A stretch of 53,134 bases of DNA from Gemmatimonadaceae bacterium. GTDB lineage: Bacteria > Gemmatimonadota > Gemmatimonadetes > Gemmatimonadales > Gemmatimonadaceae. Both the position numbers and the translations under genes were made by a program. Location: the NCBI GenBank assembly GCA_019752115.1, contig JAIEMN010000017.1, positions 1 to 53,134 of the forward strand, given 5' to 3'. Shown one piece after another: positions 33,777 to 42,988 of this stretch (positions within the stretch are counted from its first letter, which is position 1; every line of letters begins with the position of its first letter). Below the pieces are notes generated by a model. That model was not told the DNA's origin, ran no database searches, and was given only the letters and a program-made list of their open reading frames with translations.

Positions 33777-35546
33777 ATGCTGCGACCTCTCTCGTTCCTG
33801 CTCGCCATCACCGTCGCCACGTCGATCGGCGCCGCGCCGCGCGATCGGTCCCGCCCCTCGCCGACGCCGAGCCAGTCGGCGGACGCCCGCTTCCAGGCCG
33901 CGGTGGACCGGTGGCTCGACGCGTTTGCACGGCGGCACCCGTCCATCGCCGCCGGGAACGGCCTCCATCAGTACGACGGAACGATGGAGGACATGTCCGC
34001 CGCCGGCATCGCGCGCGAGATCGCCGCGCTCAAACGCGAGCGCGCTGAGCTCGCGGCGATCGCCGACGGCGCCCTCAGCCCCGATGCGCGCGCCGATCGC
34101 ATGATTCTGCTCGGCGTGATCGATGGGTGGCTGCTCGAACAGGAGACGCTCGCCAACTGGCGGCGGAACCCCATGCTCTACGCCGTGCCGATCGCCGACG
34201 GCGTGCACAACCTCATGGTGCAGGCGTACGCACCGGCCGATGTGCGGATGCGGCGCATCATCTCCAAGCTCGCCGGCGTCCCCGGGCTGCTCGCGGCCGC
34301 ACGGACAAATCTGGTGAACCCGCCGCGCCTGCTGGCCGATCGCGGCGTGACAATGTTGCGCGGCGCGTCGGGACTGTTGGCTAATGACGTACTGCTCGCC
34401 TTTGCCGATCGGAAAGGCACGCCCTTGTACGACTCGCTGCGCACGGCCGCGGCCGCCGCACAGCAGCAGATCGATGGCTTTGCCGACTGGGCCACGCGGG
34501 ACCTGCTGCCGCGCGCGACCGGTGACCTGGCCATCGGCGGCGACGCGGTGGCCCGCCGGTATCGCGCCGAGGAGCTGATCGAGGTGCCGCTCGATACGCT
34601 GGTGGCGCTCGGCGAGCGGCATCTGGTGCGCTATCGGGCTCAGTTCGATTCGGCGGCCAAGCGCTTTGCTCCGACGCTGTCGAGTGAGGACGCCTGGGCG
34701 CGGGTGCGTCGCGATCATCCCAGGCAGGGCGCGGTGGTGGCCGACGCCCGCGTGATCGTGGACTCGCTCACGGCGTTCGTGCGCCGCAAGGATCTCGTCA
34801 CGGTGCCGACCAACGAAAAGGTGATCGTGGAGCCGGCGCAGCCGTTTGACCTGGGCTTTGCCAGCATGCACGCGTCGCCGCCGCTCGAGCGGACGCCGCT
34901 GGCCAGCATCTACTACATCACCGATGCCCGCGCAGATCAGCCGCTCGCCGAGCAGGATGCCTGGCTCGAGCGGTTCAATCACGCGTCGCTGACGAACACC
35001 ACGGCGCACGAGGCGATGCCGGGGCACTGGGTGCACGCCACGCAGATGCGGAAGACGCCGGGCAAGATCCGCCGGATCTGGATCGGGCTCAATCCGTTCC
35101 CGCAGCCCAGCTCAGGGCAGGATGGATGGGCGCACTACGCCGAGCAGCTGGTGGTGGAGCAAGGCTACGCAAATGGCGACCCGCGCTATGCGATGGCGCA
35201 GCTCAGCGATGCGCTGGTGCGTGTCTGCCGCCTGCTGAGCGGCATCAAGGTGCATCGCCGGGAGTGGACGCTGGAGCAGGCGCGGGCGTGCTTCGCCGAC
35301 CGCGCCTTTCTGGCGCCGCCGGCCGCGCGGCGCGAGGCCGAGCGGGCGGCGTACGATCCAACCTACGGTGGCTACTTTCTGGGGAAGCTCGGGTTGCTGA
35401 CGTTGCGTGCCGACATGCAGGCGCGCGAGGGGGCGGCGTTCTCGCTCAAGCGCTTCCACGAGCGGGTGTTGCAGAACGGCATCGCGCCGGTGGCGGTGCA
35501 TCGGCAGCTGCTGCTTCCCGGCGACACGCGCGCCACCATCCGGTGA
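33777..35546 (+). CDS. Exported DUF885 metallopeptidase-like protein
   Basis: 589 residues with a signal peptide (MLRPLSFLLAITVATSIGAA). The DUF885 hallmark HEAMPGH is at 411-417, and the second-Glu region appears as GQDGWAHYAEQL. Long helices dominate, as in the family. These proteins resemble M3/M32-type metallopeptidases, so it probably hydrolyses peptides in the periplasm. It heads a plus-strand run with the Gfo/Idh gene 40 bases downstream. Confidence 0.92.
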   Translation: MLRPLSFLLAITVATSIGAAPRDRSRPSPTPSQSADARFQAAVDRWLDAFARRHPSIAAGNGLHQYDGTMEDMSAAGIAREIAALKRERAELAAIADGALSPDARADRMILLGVIDGWLLEQETLANWRRNPMLYAVPIADGVHNLMVQAYAPADVRMRRIISKLAGVPGLLAAARTNLVNPPRLLADRGVTMLRGASGLLANDVLLAFADRKGTPLYDSLRTAAAAAQQQIDGFADWATRDLLPRATGDLAIGGDAVARRYRAEELIEVPLDTLVALGERHLVRYRAQFDSAAKRFAPTLSSEDAWARVRRDHPRQGAVVADARVIVDSLTAFVRRKDLVTVPTNEKVIVEPAQPFDLGFASMHASPPLERTPLASIYYITDARADQPLAEQDAWLERFNHASLTNTTAHEAMPGHWVHATQMRKTPGKIRRIWIGLNPFPQPSSGQDGWAHYAEQLVVEQGYANGDPRYAMAQLSDALVRVCRLLSGIKVHRREWTLEQARACFADRAFLAPPAARREAERAAYDPTYGGYFLGKLGLLTLRADMQAREGAAFSLKRFHERVLQNGIAPVAVHRQLLLPGDTRATIR

Positions 35547-35586
35547 ACGCGACCCCTTCACGCAGGCTTGAGGCAGACGAGAACCG

Positions 35587-36726
35587 ATGAGTACAGCGAA
35601 GCGGGTCCGGGTGGGGGTGCTGGGCGCCGGCGCGTGGGCCGAATTTGCCCATGTGCCCGGGTGGCAGCGTGACGCGCGCTGCGAGGTGGTGGCGATTGCC
35701 GATACCATCGGCGAGCGTGCTCAGGCGCTGGCCGCGAAGTTCGGCATCGCCGACTGGTCCAGCGACCCCGAGGCCGTGCTGTCACGCGCGGATATCGACG
35801 TGGTGGACATCTGCACGCCCAATCACACGCACTTCGATCTCACCATGCGCGCGCTGGCGGCCGGTAAGCACGTGCTGTGCGAAAAGCCGGTGGCGTACGA
35901 CTACCGCGAGACGCGCCGGGCCGCGGCGCTGGCGCGTGAGAAGGGCGTGCGCACCAAGCTCGGCTTCACCTTCCGGTATGCGCCGGCGATGCGCTACATG
36001 AAGGCGCTCATCGATCAGGGGTACGTGGGCACGCCGTTCATCTTCAACGGGTACGAGCAGAACTCGCAGTTCCTCGATCCGATGAACCCGCTGCGGCAGG
36101 TCGATCACACGGCCGATCAGTCCATCCTGCACGTGTCGAGCCTTGAAGGCTACGGCGCTCCGGTGATGGACATCGGCCACCTGATGATGGGGAGCCGATT
36201 CTCGAGTGTGGTGGGGACGATGCGCAACTTCATCCCCGAGCGGATGGTGCGCGCCACCGGCACGATGATGCGCATGAACATCGACGACGGCGATGTGTTC
36301 ATTGGCGATTTTGCGTCGGGGGCATTCGGGTCCATTCAGACCAGCTTCGTAACCGTGGGGAACTACCCGGGGATCGAAGCGCGCGTGTACGGCAGCAAGG
36401 GCGCGCTGATCTGTCGGCTGGTCGAAGAGGAAGGGATCTGTGAGGTGCTCCAGGGAGCGACCGCCGATCAGGTGGAGTTCCGTGAGCTCGAGGTGCCGGC
36501 GCACTTCTATCCGCCGGGCGGCACGCGGCGTGAGAGCTGGCGCACGCTCTTCTACGCGAATCTCATTCACTCGTTCATCAACGAGATCGTTGATCCGTCG
36601 ATGCCCGGCGAAGGTGACTTTGACGACGGCGCGCATGTGCAGGAGCTGATCAACGCGGTGACGCTCTCGGTGCGCGAGCGCCGCTGGGTGGATATTCCCC
36701 TGCCGGCGGACGCGGTCGTTCGGTGA
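35587..36726 (+). CDS. Gfo/Idh/MocA-family oxidoreductase
   Basis: 379 residues. The N-terminal Rossmann fold has GVLGAGAWAEFAHVPGW (about 9-25) and the family EKP motif in HVLCEKPVAYD. The C-terminal alpha/beta domain carries the substrate side (DIGHLMMG with Asp/His). It is an NAD(P)-dependent dehydrogenase of a sugar or inositol-like substrate, cytoplasmic. The stop overlaps the GTG of the second DUF885 gene (GTGA), tying it to that peptide-handling operon even though sugar oxidation and peptide uptake look unrelated. Confidence 0.92.
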   Translation: MSTAKRVRVGVLGAGAWAEFAHVPGWQRDARCEVVAIADTIGERAQALAAKFGIADWSSDPEAVLSRADIDVVDICTPNHTHFDLTMRALAAGKHVLCEKPVAYDYRETRRAAALAREKGVRTKLGFTFRYAPAMRYMKALIDQGYVGTPFIFNGYEQNSQFLDPMNPLRQVDHTADQSILHVSSLEGYGAPVMDIGHLMMGSRFSSVVGTMRNFIPERMVRATGTMMRMNIDDGDVFIGDFASGAFGSIQTSFVTVGNYPGIEARVYGSKGALICRLVEEEGICEVLQGATADQVEFRELEVPAHFYPPGGTRRESWRTLFYANLIHSFINEIVDPSMPGEGDFDDGAHVQELINAVTLSVRERRWVDIPLPADAVVR

Positions 36727-38414
36727 GTCGTGCCACCAGTGAGGTGATTGACGAGTTCCTCGCGGCGTTCTGGGCCCGCAACCCGGTCACGGCGACGTTC
36801 GCCGGTGTGCATGCGCACGACGCGCGCTTGCCCGACTGGTCGAGCGCGGGGCGCGCCGCGGAGGTTGCTGAGCTGCGGGCCCTCAGTGCTCGGCTGGCGG
36901 CGCACGCCGTGCCCGGCGACTGGCGGGCGCTGGCCGCCGATCCGGTGGCGCTGGACGCGTTGGTGGCGCAGGCCGTCGCCCGCGTACGCGTGGCGGAAGT
37001 GGAGAGTGGCTTCTTTACCGCGCGAAACCCGGCGCTGTGGACCGGTGAAGCGATCTTCGGGGCGGTGTCGCTGATGCTGCGCGATTTTGCGCCCGTTGCC
37101 GACCGCGTTGCGTCGCTCACGGCGCGGCTCGCCGCGGTACCAGGCTTTCTGGACACCATGCGCCGCGAGATCACGGGCGGTGTGCCGGCCGCGTGGACCG
37201 CGCGCGCGCTGCGCGAGTGCGGGGCGGCGCAGCAGCTGCTCGGCGAGGGGCTCGCGCTTTGGCTCGGCGCCCACGGTGCGGCGCCGGCGACCGATGGGCT
37301 TCGGCACGCCGCGCAGTCGGCCGCGGAGGCGTTCGCTGGCGCTGCGTCGTGGCTGCGCACGCTCCCGGTGGACGACACCGGCGCCGCCTGCGGGGAGACG
37401 CTGCTGTCGCTGCTGCTGCGCGACGGGCACCTGACCGACGAATCGCCGCGCGCGCTGCTGGCCCGCGTGGACGCCGCGCTTCCGGAGGCGCTGCGGGCGC
37501 TCGAGGACGCGCTCGCGCCGTACGGTGGGTCGCTGGCGGCGGCGCGCGAGGCGATGGCGAACGACCATGAGGCTCCGGCCGACTTCGTGGCGGCGTTCGG
37601 CGCGCGATGGGATGCCGTGCGCGACGCGGTGGTGGCGGCGGACGTCGTCCCGTGGCCCCATGATTGGCCGCTGCGCTATGTGCCGATCCCCGTGTGGGCG
37701 CGCGCGGTGCAGCCGCAGCTCTACTTCCTGTTCTATCGCTCCCCGGCGCCGTTCGACCCGTACACGGTGCACGAGTATCTCGTGGCGCCGGTGGATGCGT
37801 CCACGCCCGCCGAGCCGGCGCAGGCCACGATGCGCGCCTGGAACCGCAGTGTGATCGGCACGAATCATGTGCTGCATCACGGCGGGCTCGGGCATCATGT
37901 GCAGAACCGCATGGCGGCGCGCGGCCACTCCCGCCTGGGGATGGTGACCGCCGTCGATGCCGCGTCGCGCATTGCGATGTTCCAGGGCGGATCGATGGCC
38001 GAGGGGTGGGCCTGCTACGCCACGCAGTTGGCGGGCGAGCTCGGGCTGCTCACCCCGCTCGAGCAGATCTCGGAGGCCCACTCGGCGGTGCGCTTTCTGG
38101 GCCGCGCGATCATCGACTTGCGCCTGCACCTTGGCGACTGGACGGCCAGTGCGTGCGCGCGCTTTCTGGTGGACACCGTGCACATGGACGAGGCGCAAGC
38201 CGCGGGGGAAGTGACGAAGGCAAGTATGTTCCCGGGGACGGCGCTGATGTACTGGATGGGGACCGAGGGGATCGTGCGGACGCGCGCCGCGCTGCAGCAG
38301 GCACAGGGCCCCGCGTTCTCGCTCCGCCGGTTCCATGAGGCGCTGCTCGAGCGCGGTGCGCTACCCGTACCACTGGTGAGCCGGCTGCTGCTGGCTGCGG
38401 AGGACGTTGCATGA
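36723..38414 (+). CDS. Cytoplasmic DUF885-related protein with altered HEXXPGH motif
   Basis: 563 residues, no signal peptide. The overall layout follows DUF885 (long helices, then MAEGWACYATQL and SLRRFHEALLERGALPVPLVSRLLL). At the place of HExxPGH it reads HHGGLGH (385-391): both His are kept, but the catalytic Glu is His386 and Pro is Leu389. It is either a divergent enzyme or a non-catalytic relative. It is coupled to its neighbours by GTGA upstream and ATGA downstream (the peptide-binding lipoprotein), so a role in processing imported peptides is likely. Confidence 0.85.
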   Translation: MSRATSEVIDEFLAAFWARNPVTATFAGVHAHDARLPDWSSAGRAAEVAELRALSARLAAHAVPGDWRALAADPVALDALVAQAVARVRVAEVESGFFTARNPALWTGEAIFGAVSLMLRDFAPVADRVASLTARLAAVPGFLDTMRREITGGVPAAWTARALRECGAAQQLLGEGLALWLGAHGAAPATDGLRHAAQSAAEAFAGAASWLRTLPVDDTGAACGETLLSLLLRDGHLTDESPRALLARVDAALPEALRALEDALAPYGGSLAAAREAMANDHEAPADFVAAFGARWDAVRDAVVAADVVPWPHDWPLRYVPIPVWARAVQPQLYFLFYRSPAPFDPYTVHEYLVAPVDASTPAEPAQATMRAWNRSVIGTNHVLHHGGLGHHVQNRMAARGHSRLGMVTAVDAASRIAMFQGGSMAEGWACYATQLAGELGLLTPLEQISEAHSAVRFLGRAIIDLRLHLGDWTASACARFLVDTVHMDEAQAAGEVTKASMFPGTALMYWMGTEGIVRTRAALQQAQGPAFSLRRFHEALLERGALPVPLVSRLLLAAEDVA

Positions 38415-40057
38415 GAAGCGGGGGGATGCGGGTCCGATGGATGGCGTGCGCGCTGATCGGCGCGACCGTTGCCGCCTGCGGCGGGGGCGGTGACGCCGTT
38501 CCCGCGAGCGGCGGCGCGGCTGCGAGCCCTGGACGCGGGCCGTCGAACGAGTTGCTCGTGATCGGCTACGATCGCGAGCCCGATACGATGAATCGCTACG
38601 CCACACACATTCTCGAGGATATCGAGTCGTGTGTGGTGGAAGGGCTGGTCGTGCCCGATGAACGCATGCATGCGGTGCCGGTGCTGGCCGCCGAGATCCC
38701 CACGCTGGCCAACGGTGGCGTGGTACGCCGCAAGGATGGCGGTATGGATGTGACGTGGAAGCTGCGCCCGGGGGTGAAGTGGCACGACGGAACGCCGCAC
38801 ACGTCGGCCGATGTGCAATTCACTGTGAATGCCATCAACAAGGGCGACTGGAAGCCCGAAAGCGTGGATGGCTTCGACCGTATCGCGAGTGTGGATACGC
38901 CGGATTCGCTGACGGCGGTCGTGCACTATCGCGAGCCCTACGCGCCGTATGTGTGGCAGTTCGTGCGCGGCACGCTCCCCAAGCATGTGCTGGCGGGCAC
39001 GTCGATCGACGCCGCCACCGAGTACAACCGCGCGCCGCTGGGCACGGGCCCGTACAAGGTGGCCGAGTGGAAGACGGGTGAGTACATCGCGCTCGAGCGC
39101 GTGCCGGGCTACTGGCGTGGCGATTCGTTGCCGGCGATCAAGCGGCTGGTTTTCCGCTTCATTGCCAATACGAACACGCGGATCAATCAGCTCAAGACCG
39201 GCGAAGTGCACCTGGTGGCGCTGGTGCCGTGGGACAAGGCCCGCGAACTGAAGGACGTGGCGGGCGTTCGCCTCGCGCGCACGATCGGCAACGGCTACGA
39301 GCATGTGTCGCTCAACCAGGGGAAGGTGGCGGCGTTCAAGGATGTCCGGGTGCGGCAGGCGTTGGCGCACGCAGTGGACCGGCCGCTGATCGTGAAGTCG
39401 CTGCTGGATGGGTTGGTGACTGAGGTGAATGGGCCGGTACAGCCGCTGTCGCCCGCGTACGAGCCGAACGTGACGGCGTATGCGTACGACACGACCCGAG
39501 CGAAGGCGTTGCTGGATCAGGCCGGGTGGAAGCCCGGGGCCGACGGCATCCGGACGAATGGGTCGCAGCGGTTGGCGTTCACGCTGATTGCCCAGTCCGG
39601 CTTTGCGATTCGCGAGAACGTGGCGCAGGTGCTGCAGCAGCAGTGGAAGGCGGTCGGCGCCGATGTGCAGGTGCAGTTGGTGGATGGGACGGCGATCAGC
39701 GCGCTCTGGTTCAACGGCAAGTTTGACGCGATGCTGCACTGGTGGCAGATGGGCGCCGATCCGGAGCTGACCCTGTTCTTTGCGAGCGATCGCATTCCGC
39801 CGCGTGGGCGCAATATCAATCAGGTGGCGGATTCCGCCCTCACCGCGCTGCTCTATGCCAGCGATCGGGAGATCGACGAAGGGAAGCGTGTCGATCTCCT
39901 GAAGGCGGTACAACGGCGCGTGGCGGAGTTGGCGCCCGAGATTCCGCTGTACAACACGACGAAGCTGGATGCGGTGCCGGCGTCGCTCGAGGGGCACACG
40001 GGCAACCCGACGAACGCCGGGCCGTTCTGGAACGTGTGGGCGTGGCGCATCAAGTGA
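38411..40057 (+). CDS. Peptide-type ABC transporter solute-binding lipoprotein
   Basis: 548 residues. A lipobox (TVAAC, Cys23) is followed by a Gly/Ser linker, then the SBP_bac_5 fold: LLVIGYDREPDTMNRY, WKLRPGVKWHDGTPHTSADVQF, RAPLGTGPYKVAEWKTGEYIALER, VRQALAHAVDR and the closing PLYNTTKLDAV. It binds oligopeptides, or nickel or sugars in some relatives, outside the membrane and passes them to the two permeases that follow. Start ATG overlaps the preceding stop (ATGA). Confidence 0.93.
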   Translation: MRSGGMRVRWMACALIGATVAACGGGGDAVPASGGAAASPGRGPSNELLVIGYDREPDTMNRYATHILEDIESCVVEGLVVPDERMHAVPVLAAEIPTLANGGVVRRKDGGMDVTWKLRPGVKWHDGTPHTSADVQFTVNAINKGDWKPESVDGFDRIASVDTPDSLTAVVHYREPYAPYVWQFVRGTLPKHVLAGTSIDAATEYNRAPLGTGPYKVAEWKTGEYIALERVPGYWRGDSLPAIKRLVFRFIANTNTRINQLKTGEVHLVALVPWDKARELKDVAGVRLARTIGNGYEHVSLNQGKVAAFKDVRVRQALAHAVDRPLIVKSLLDGLVTEVNGPVQPLSPAYEPNVTAYAYDTTRAKALLDQAGWKPGADGIRTNGSQRLAFTLIAQSGFAIRENVAQVLQQQWKAVGADVQVQLVDGTAISALWFNGKFDAMLHWWQMGADPELTLFFASDRIPPRGRNINQVADSALTALLYASDREIDEGKRVDLLKAVQRRVAELAPEIPLYNTTKLDAVPASLEGHTGNPTNAGPFWNVWAWRIK

Positions 40058-40076
40058 CCGCGCGCCTGGGGCTGCC

Positions 40077-41033
40077 GTGCATCGGGTGATCGGGCGACGC
40101 CTGTTGCAGGCGGTGCCGCTGCTGCTGCTGTTGTCGGCCGTGCTCTTTGGCGTGCTGCAGTTGGCGCCGGGTGGGCCGCTCGCGACCTATCTCGAGAACC
40201 CCAACGTGCGCCCCGAAGACATTGCGCGGTTGGAGCGCGCCCTGGGGCTCGACCGACCGGCGCCGGAGCAGTATGTGCGCTGGCTCGCGGCATTCGTGCG
40301 CGGCGATTGGGGCTATTCCTACGCGGATGGCCGGCCGGTGCTCGCGCGCATTCTGGAGCGCGTCCCGGCAACGGCGGAGCTGGTGAGTGCCGCCGTGGTG
40401 CTCGCGTTGCTCGCGGCGGTACCGGCCGGGGTGTACGGCGCGGTGCGGCGTGGGGTGGACCGCGCGACGACGCTGCTCGCGGTGGCCGGTATTTCGCTGC
40501 CGGTGTTCTGGGCCGGGCTGGTGCTGCAACTCGTGTTCGCCGTCTGGCTGGGGTGGTTGCCGAGCGGCGGGCGGGTGGCGGTGAGCGGCGGTGGGCTCGC
40601 GGACCGGCTCGCGCACCTGATCCTGCCGGCGACGGTGCTGGCGGTGGCCCTGGGCGCCGCGTGGTCGCGGTATCTGCGGCGCTCGGTGCGTGAAGCAATG
40701 GCGATGCCGTTCACCACGGTGGCGCGCGCCCGTGGCGTGTCGGCCTCGCGCGTGGTGTGGCGCCACGCCGTGCCGGTCGCGCTGCCGCCCTTCGTGACGG
40801 TTGTGCTGGTGGATGTCTCGCTGCTCGTGTCGGGCGCGGTGGTCACCGAAGGGGTCTTCGCCTGGCCGGGGCTGGGGCAGCTGTTCATCGAGTCGCTCGC
40901 CAAGCGCGACTACGCGGTGCTGATGGCGGTGATGATGATGGGGTCGGTGTCGGTCGTGCTCTTCAACCTGATCGCCGACCTGATCGTACTGCGGCTCGAC
41001 CCGCGCACGCGCCACGCCGGAGACGGCGCTTGA
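40077..41033 (+). CDS. ABC transporter permease, DppB type
   Basis: 318 residues from GTG at 40077, 19 bases after the binding-protein stop; the long open frame from 39969 would start inside that gene. Six membrane segments are expected. Family marks: LLLLLSAVLFGVLQLAPGGPL at the start, PATVLAVALGAAWSRYLRRS, and the EAA-like loop ARARGVSASRVVWRHAVPVALPP that contacts the ATPase. It ends overlapping the next permease (TTGA). Confidence 0.92.
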   Translation: MHRVIGRRLLQAVPLLLLLSAVLFGVLQLAPGGPLATYLENPNVRPEDIARLERALGLDRPAPEQYVRWLAAFVRGDWGYSYADGRPVLARILERVPATAELVSAAVVLALLAAVPAGVYGAVRRGVDRATTLLAVAGISLPVFWAGLVLQLVFAVWLGWLPSGGRVAVSGGGLADRLAHLILPATVLAVALGAAWSRYLRRSVREAMAMPFTTVARARGVSASRVVWRHAVPVALPPFVTVVLVDVSLLVSGAVVTEGVFAWPGLGQLFIESLAKRDYAVLMAVMMMGSVSVVLFNLIADLIVLRLDPRTRHAGDGA

Positions 41034-41836
41034 GCGCCCGCGCGCCGCGGGCGATGGGGCGTGGCGATGCGCGGGTCGCCGCGCTCGTGCTGCTGGTCCT
41101 GCTGGGGGCGGCCGCGCTGGCGCCCGTGGTGGCGCCGTATGGCTATGACGCGCTCGATCTCGCGCATCGCCGCGCCGGGCCAACCGCCACGCATTGGTTC
41201 GGCACCGACGAGTTGGGGCGCGATCTCCTGACGCGCGTGCTGCACGGGGCACGCGTGTCGTTGGCCATTGGCGTGGGATCGGCGGCGCTGGCCGCCTGTC
41301 TGGGGACGCTGGTGGGCGCGATGGCAGGCGCCGCCTCGCGGCGCGTGGATGACCTGCTGATGCGCCTCACCGACGCGATGCTCGCGATTCCGCGGCTGCC
41401 GCTGCTCATGCTCGTGGCCGCGTTCGTCCGGCCGTCGGTGCCGCTGCTGGTCGTGTTGGTGAGCGCCGTGAGTTGGATGGAGTGCGCGCGTGCGGTGCGG
41501 CCGGTGGTGCGTGCGCTCACCGCCGAAGACTTCGTGTCAGCGGCCCGGGCGCTCGGCGCGTCGCCCCCGCGCGTGCTGGCGCGGCATGTGCTGCCCGGCG
41601 TTGTGCCGGTGGTGGCGGTGGCCACGACGCTGGCCGTGGGGCGTGGCATTCTGCTCGAGAGCGCGATCTCGTTCTTTGGCGTGGGGGTGCAGCCGCCGCT
41701 GCCAAGCTGGGGAAACATGCTCTGGCAGGCGCAGTCCACAATGACGAGCGAGCCGTGGCTTGCGGTGTTTCCGGGCGTGGCGATCTTCGTGACGGTGTTG
41801 GCGTGTAATGCGATTGGGGACGCGCTGGCGGACTGA
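41030..41836 (+). CDS. ABC transporter permease, DppC type
   Basis: 268 residues from TTG at 41030, which overlaps the DppB stop; ATG at 41054 is the alternative. Typical DppC segments: PTATHWFGTDELGRDLLTRVLHGARVSL, AIPRLPLLMLVAAF, the EAA loop ARALGASPPRVLARHVLPG, and FGVGVQPPLPSWGNML. With DppB it forms the membrane pore. The operon then ends: no ATPase gene follows, so the two ATPase subunits must be supplied from another locus. Confidence 0.92.
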   Translation: MSARAPRAMGRGDARVAALVLLVLLGAAALAPVVAPYGYDALDLAHRRAGPTATHWFGTDELGRDLLTRVLHGARVSLAIGVGSAALAACLGTLVGAMAGAASRRVDDLLMRLTDAMLAIPRLPLLMLVAAFVRPSVPLLVVLVSAVSWMECARAVRPVVRALTAEDFVSAARALGASPPRVLARHVLPGVVPVVAVATTLAVGRGILLESAISFFGVGVQPPLPSWGNMLWQAQSTMTSEPWLAVFPGVAIFVTVLACNAIGDALAD

Positions 41837-41846
41837 GCGCTGAGAG

Positions 41847-41934
41847 GCGCATACGTGGGGCGCAGTGCCCCGAGGTTCCCGCCCCTCGTATGCGCAGTAC
41901 GTATACGCAGTACGTATGCGCCCCACGTATACGC
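41847..41934. terminator. Inverted repeat with inner tandem repeat between convergent genes
   Basis: Two 18-base arms (41847-41864 and 41917-41934) are complementary at 17 of 18 positions (GCGCATACGTGGGGCGCA type). Inside lie two tandem 13-base units, GCAGTACGTATAC and GCAGTACGTATGC (41894-41919). The structure sits just after the permease stop and just before the stop of the minus-strand dehydrogenase gene, so it can serve as a two-way transcription stop. The tandem TACGTA steps are unusual for that purpose. Confidence 0.6.
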
Positions 41935-41942
41935 TACTCCCG

Positions 41943-42914
41943 TCAGTACCCTCGCACCCGATCCACCACCGTCCGCGGCACCCGCCCCCGCTCGAGCGCC
42001 TCGAGCGTCTCCACGATGCCGTCGATCGTGCCGGTGGCGGTACTCGGTCCGGAGACGTGCGGCGACACCACGACGCGCGGGTCGCTCCAGAGCGGCGACT
42101 CCGCGGGGAGCGGCTCCGTCTCGAAGACATCGAGGGCGCAGCCGGCGAGCTGGCCGGCATCGAGCGCGGGGAGGATGGCTTGCTCATCCACGAGCGCGCC
42201 GCGCCCGGCGTTGAGCAGCACGGCCCCGGTGCAGCGCGCGAGCACGTCGCGGCTCAGGAGACCGCGCGTATCGGGGGTGAGCGGCGCGGTGAGCACGATC
42301 ACCTTGGCCGACGCGACCAGCGCCGGGAGCGCGGTGAACGGGGCGAGCGCGGTGAACACACTGGGGGTGCCGTGCTCGGGGCGCGCGGCGCCCGTGCGCG
42401 AGACGCCCACCACCGGGCATCCGATCGCCGCGAACAGGCGCGCGACGTGCGTGCCGACGTCACCCGTCCCCACGACCAGCACCGGCTGGCCGGCGAGCAT
42501 ATGCGGCTCGCAGTCGCGCGCCCAGCGCTTCGTGCGCTGGGCCTCCTCGAGCTCACGCCAGCGCTGCGTGAAGCCGAGCGCCCGGGCCAGCGCCCACTCG
42601 GCGATGGGCGGCCCGAACGACTCGGTGGTGCGGGTGAGCAGGATGTCGGTCGGCAGTGCGCCCGGAGCCATCCAACCGTCCACGCCGGCGCCGGTACAGT
42701 GCACCCAGCGCACCTGGCCCATGGTCGCCACGGCCGGGCGGCGGAACCCGATGTAGGCCTCCGCCCAGTCGAGCATCTCCGGCGTGACCTCCGCCATGCG
42801 CGTGCCGCGCACGTCGAGATCGGGACGACGCTCCGTGAGGCGCGGCACCCAGTGGGCGTGCGCCTCACTGGCGAGGATGATGCGGCGGGGCGGACTCGGG
42901 AGGGGGAGCGACAT
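41943..42914 (-). CDS. D-2-hydroxyacid dehydrogenase family protein
   Basis: 323 residues from ATG at 42914. NAD-binding motif VVGTGDVGTHVARLF lies in the centre; catalytic residues appear as NAGRGALVDE (Arg), DVFETEPLP (Glu) and SPHVSG (His). It reduces a 2-keto acid or oxidises a D-2-hydroxy acid in the cytoplasm; the precise substrate (glyoxylate/hydroxypyruvate-like) is not readable. A weak promoter candidate lies 32-59 bases upstream of the start. Confidence 0.92.
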   Translation of the reverse strand: MSLPLPSPPRRIILASEAHAHWVPRLTERRPDLDVRGTRMAEVTPEMLDWAEAYIGFRRPAVATMGQVRWVHCTGAGVDGWMAPGALPTDILLTRTTESFGPPIAEWALARALGFTQRWRELEEAQRTKRWARDCEPHMLAGQPVLVVGTGDVGTHVARLFAAIGCPVVGVSRTGAARPEHGTPSVFTALAPFTALPALVASAKVIVLTAPLTPDTRGLLSRDVLARCTGAVLLNAGRGALVDEQAILPALDAGQLAGCALDVFETEPLPAESPLWSDPRVVVSPHVSGPSTATGTIDGIVETLEALERGRVPRTVVDRVRGY

Positions 42915-42945
42915 GGACGCGAGAGTGAAGGTGGGGGCTCGCTCC

Positions 42946-42973
42946 AGTATGCCACGCCTCACGCGATTTCAGA
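42946..42973 (-). promoter_or_regulatory. Candidate promoter of the D-2-hydroxyacid dehydrogenase gene
   Basis: On the minus strand TCTGAA (42973-42968) and CATACT (42951-42946) are separated by 16 bases, and the start codon lies 31 bases further on. The -10-like box fits the vegetative pattern moderately, the -35-like box poorly. Confidence 0.25.
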
Positions 42974-42988
42974 ATGTCTGCGCGCCAT

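Noticed and set aside
38015-39997. 660-residue minus-strand open frame over the DUF885 and binding-protein genes
   Set aside because: Antisense shadow: Arg/His-rich, no domain, and the plus strand has full family motifs with coupled starts.
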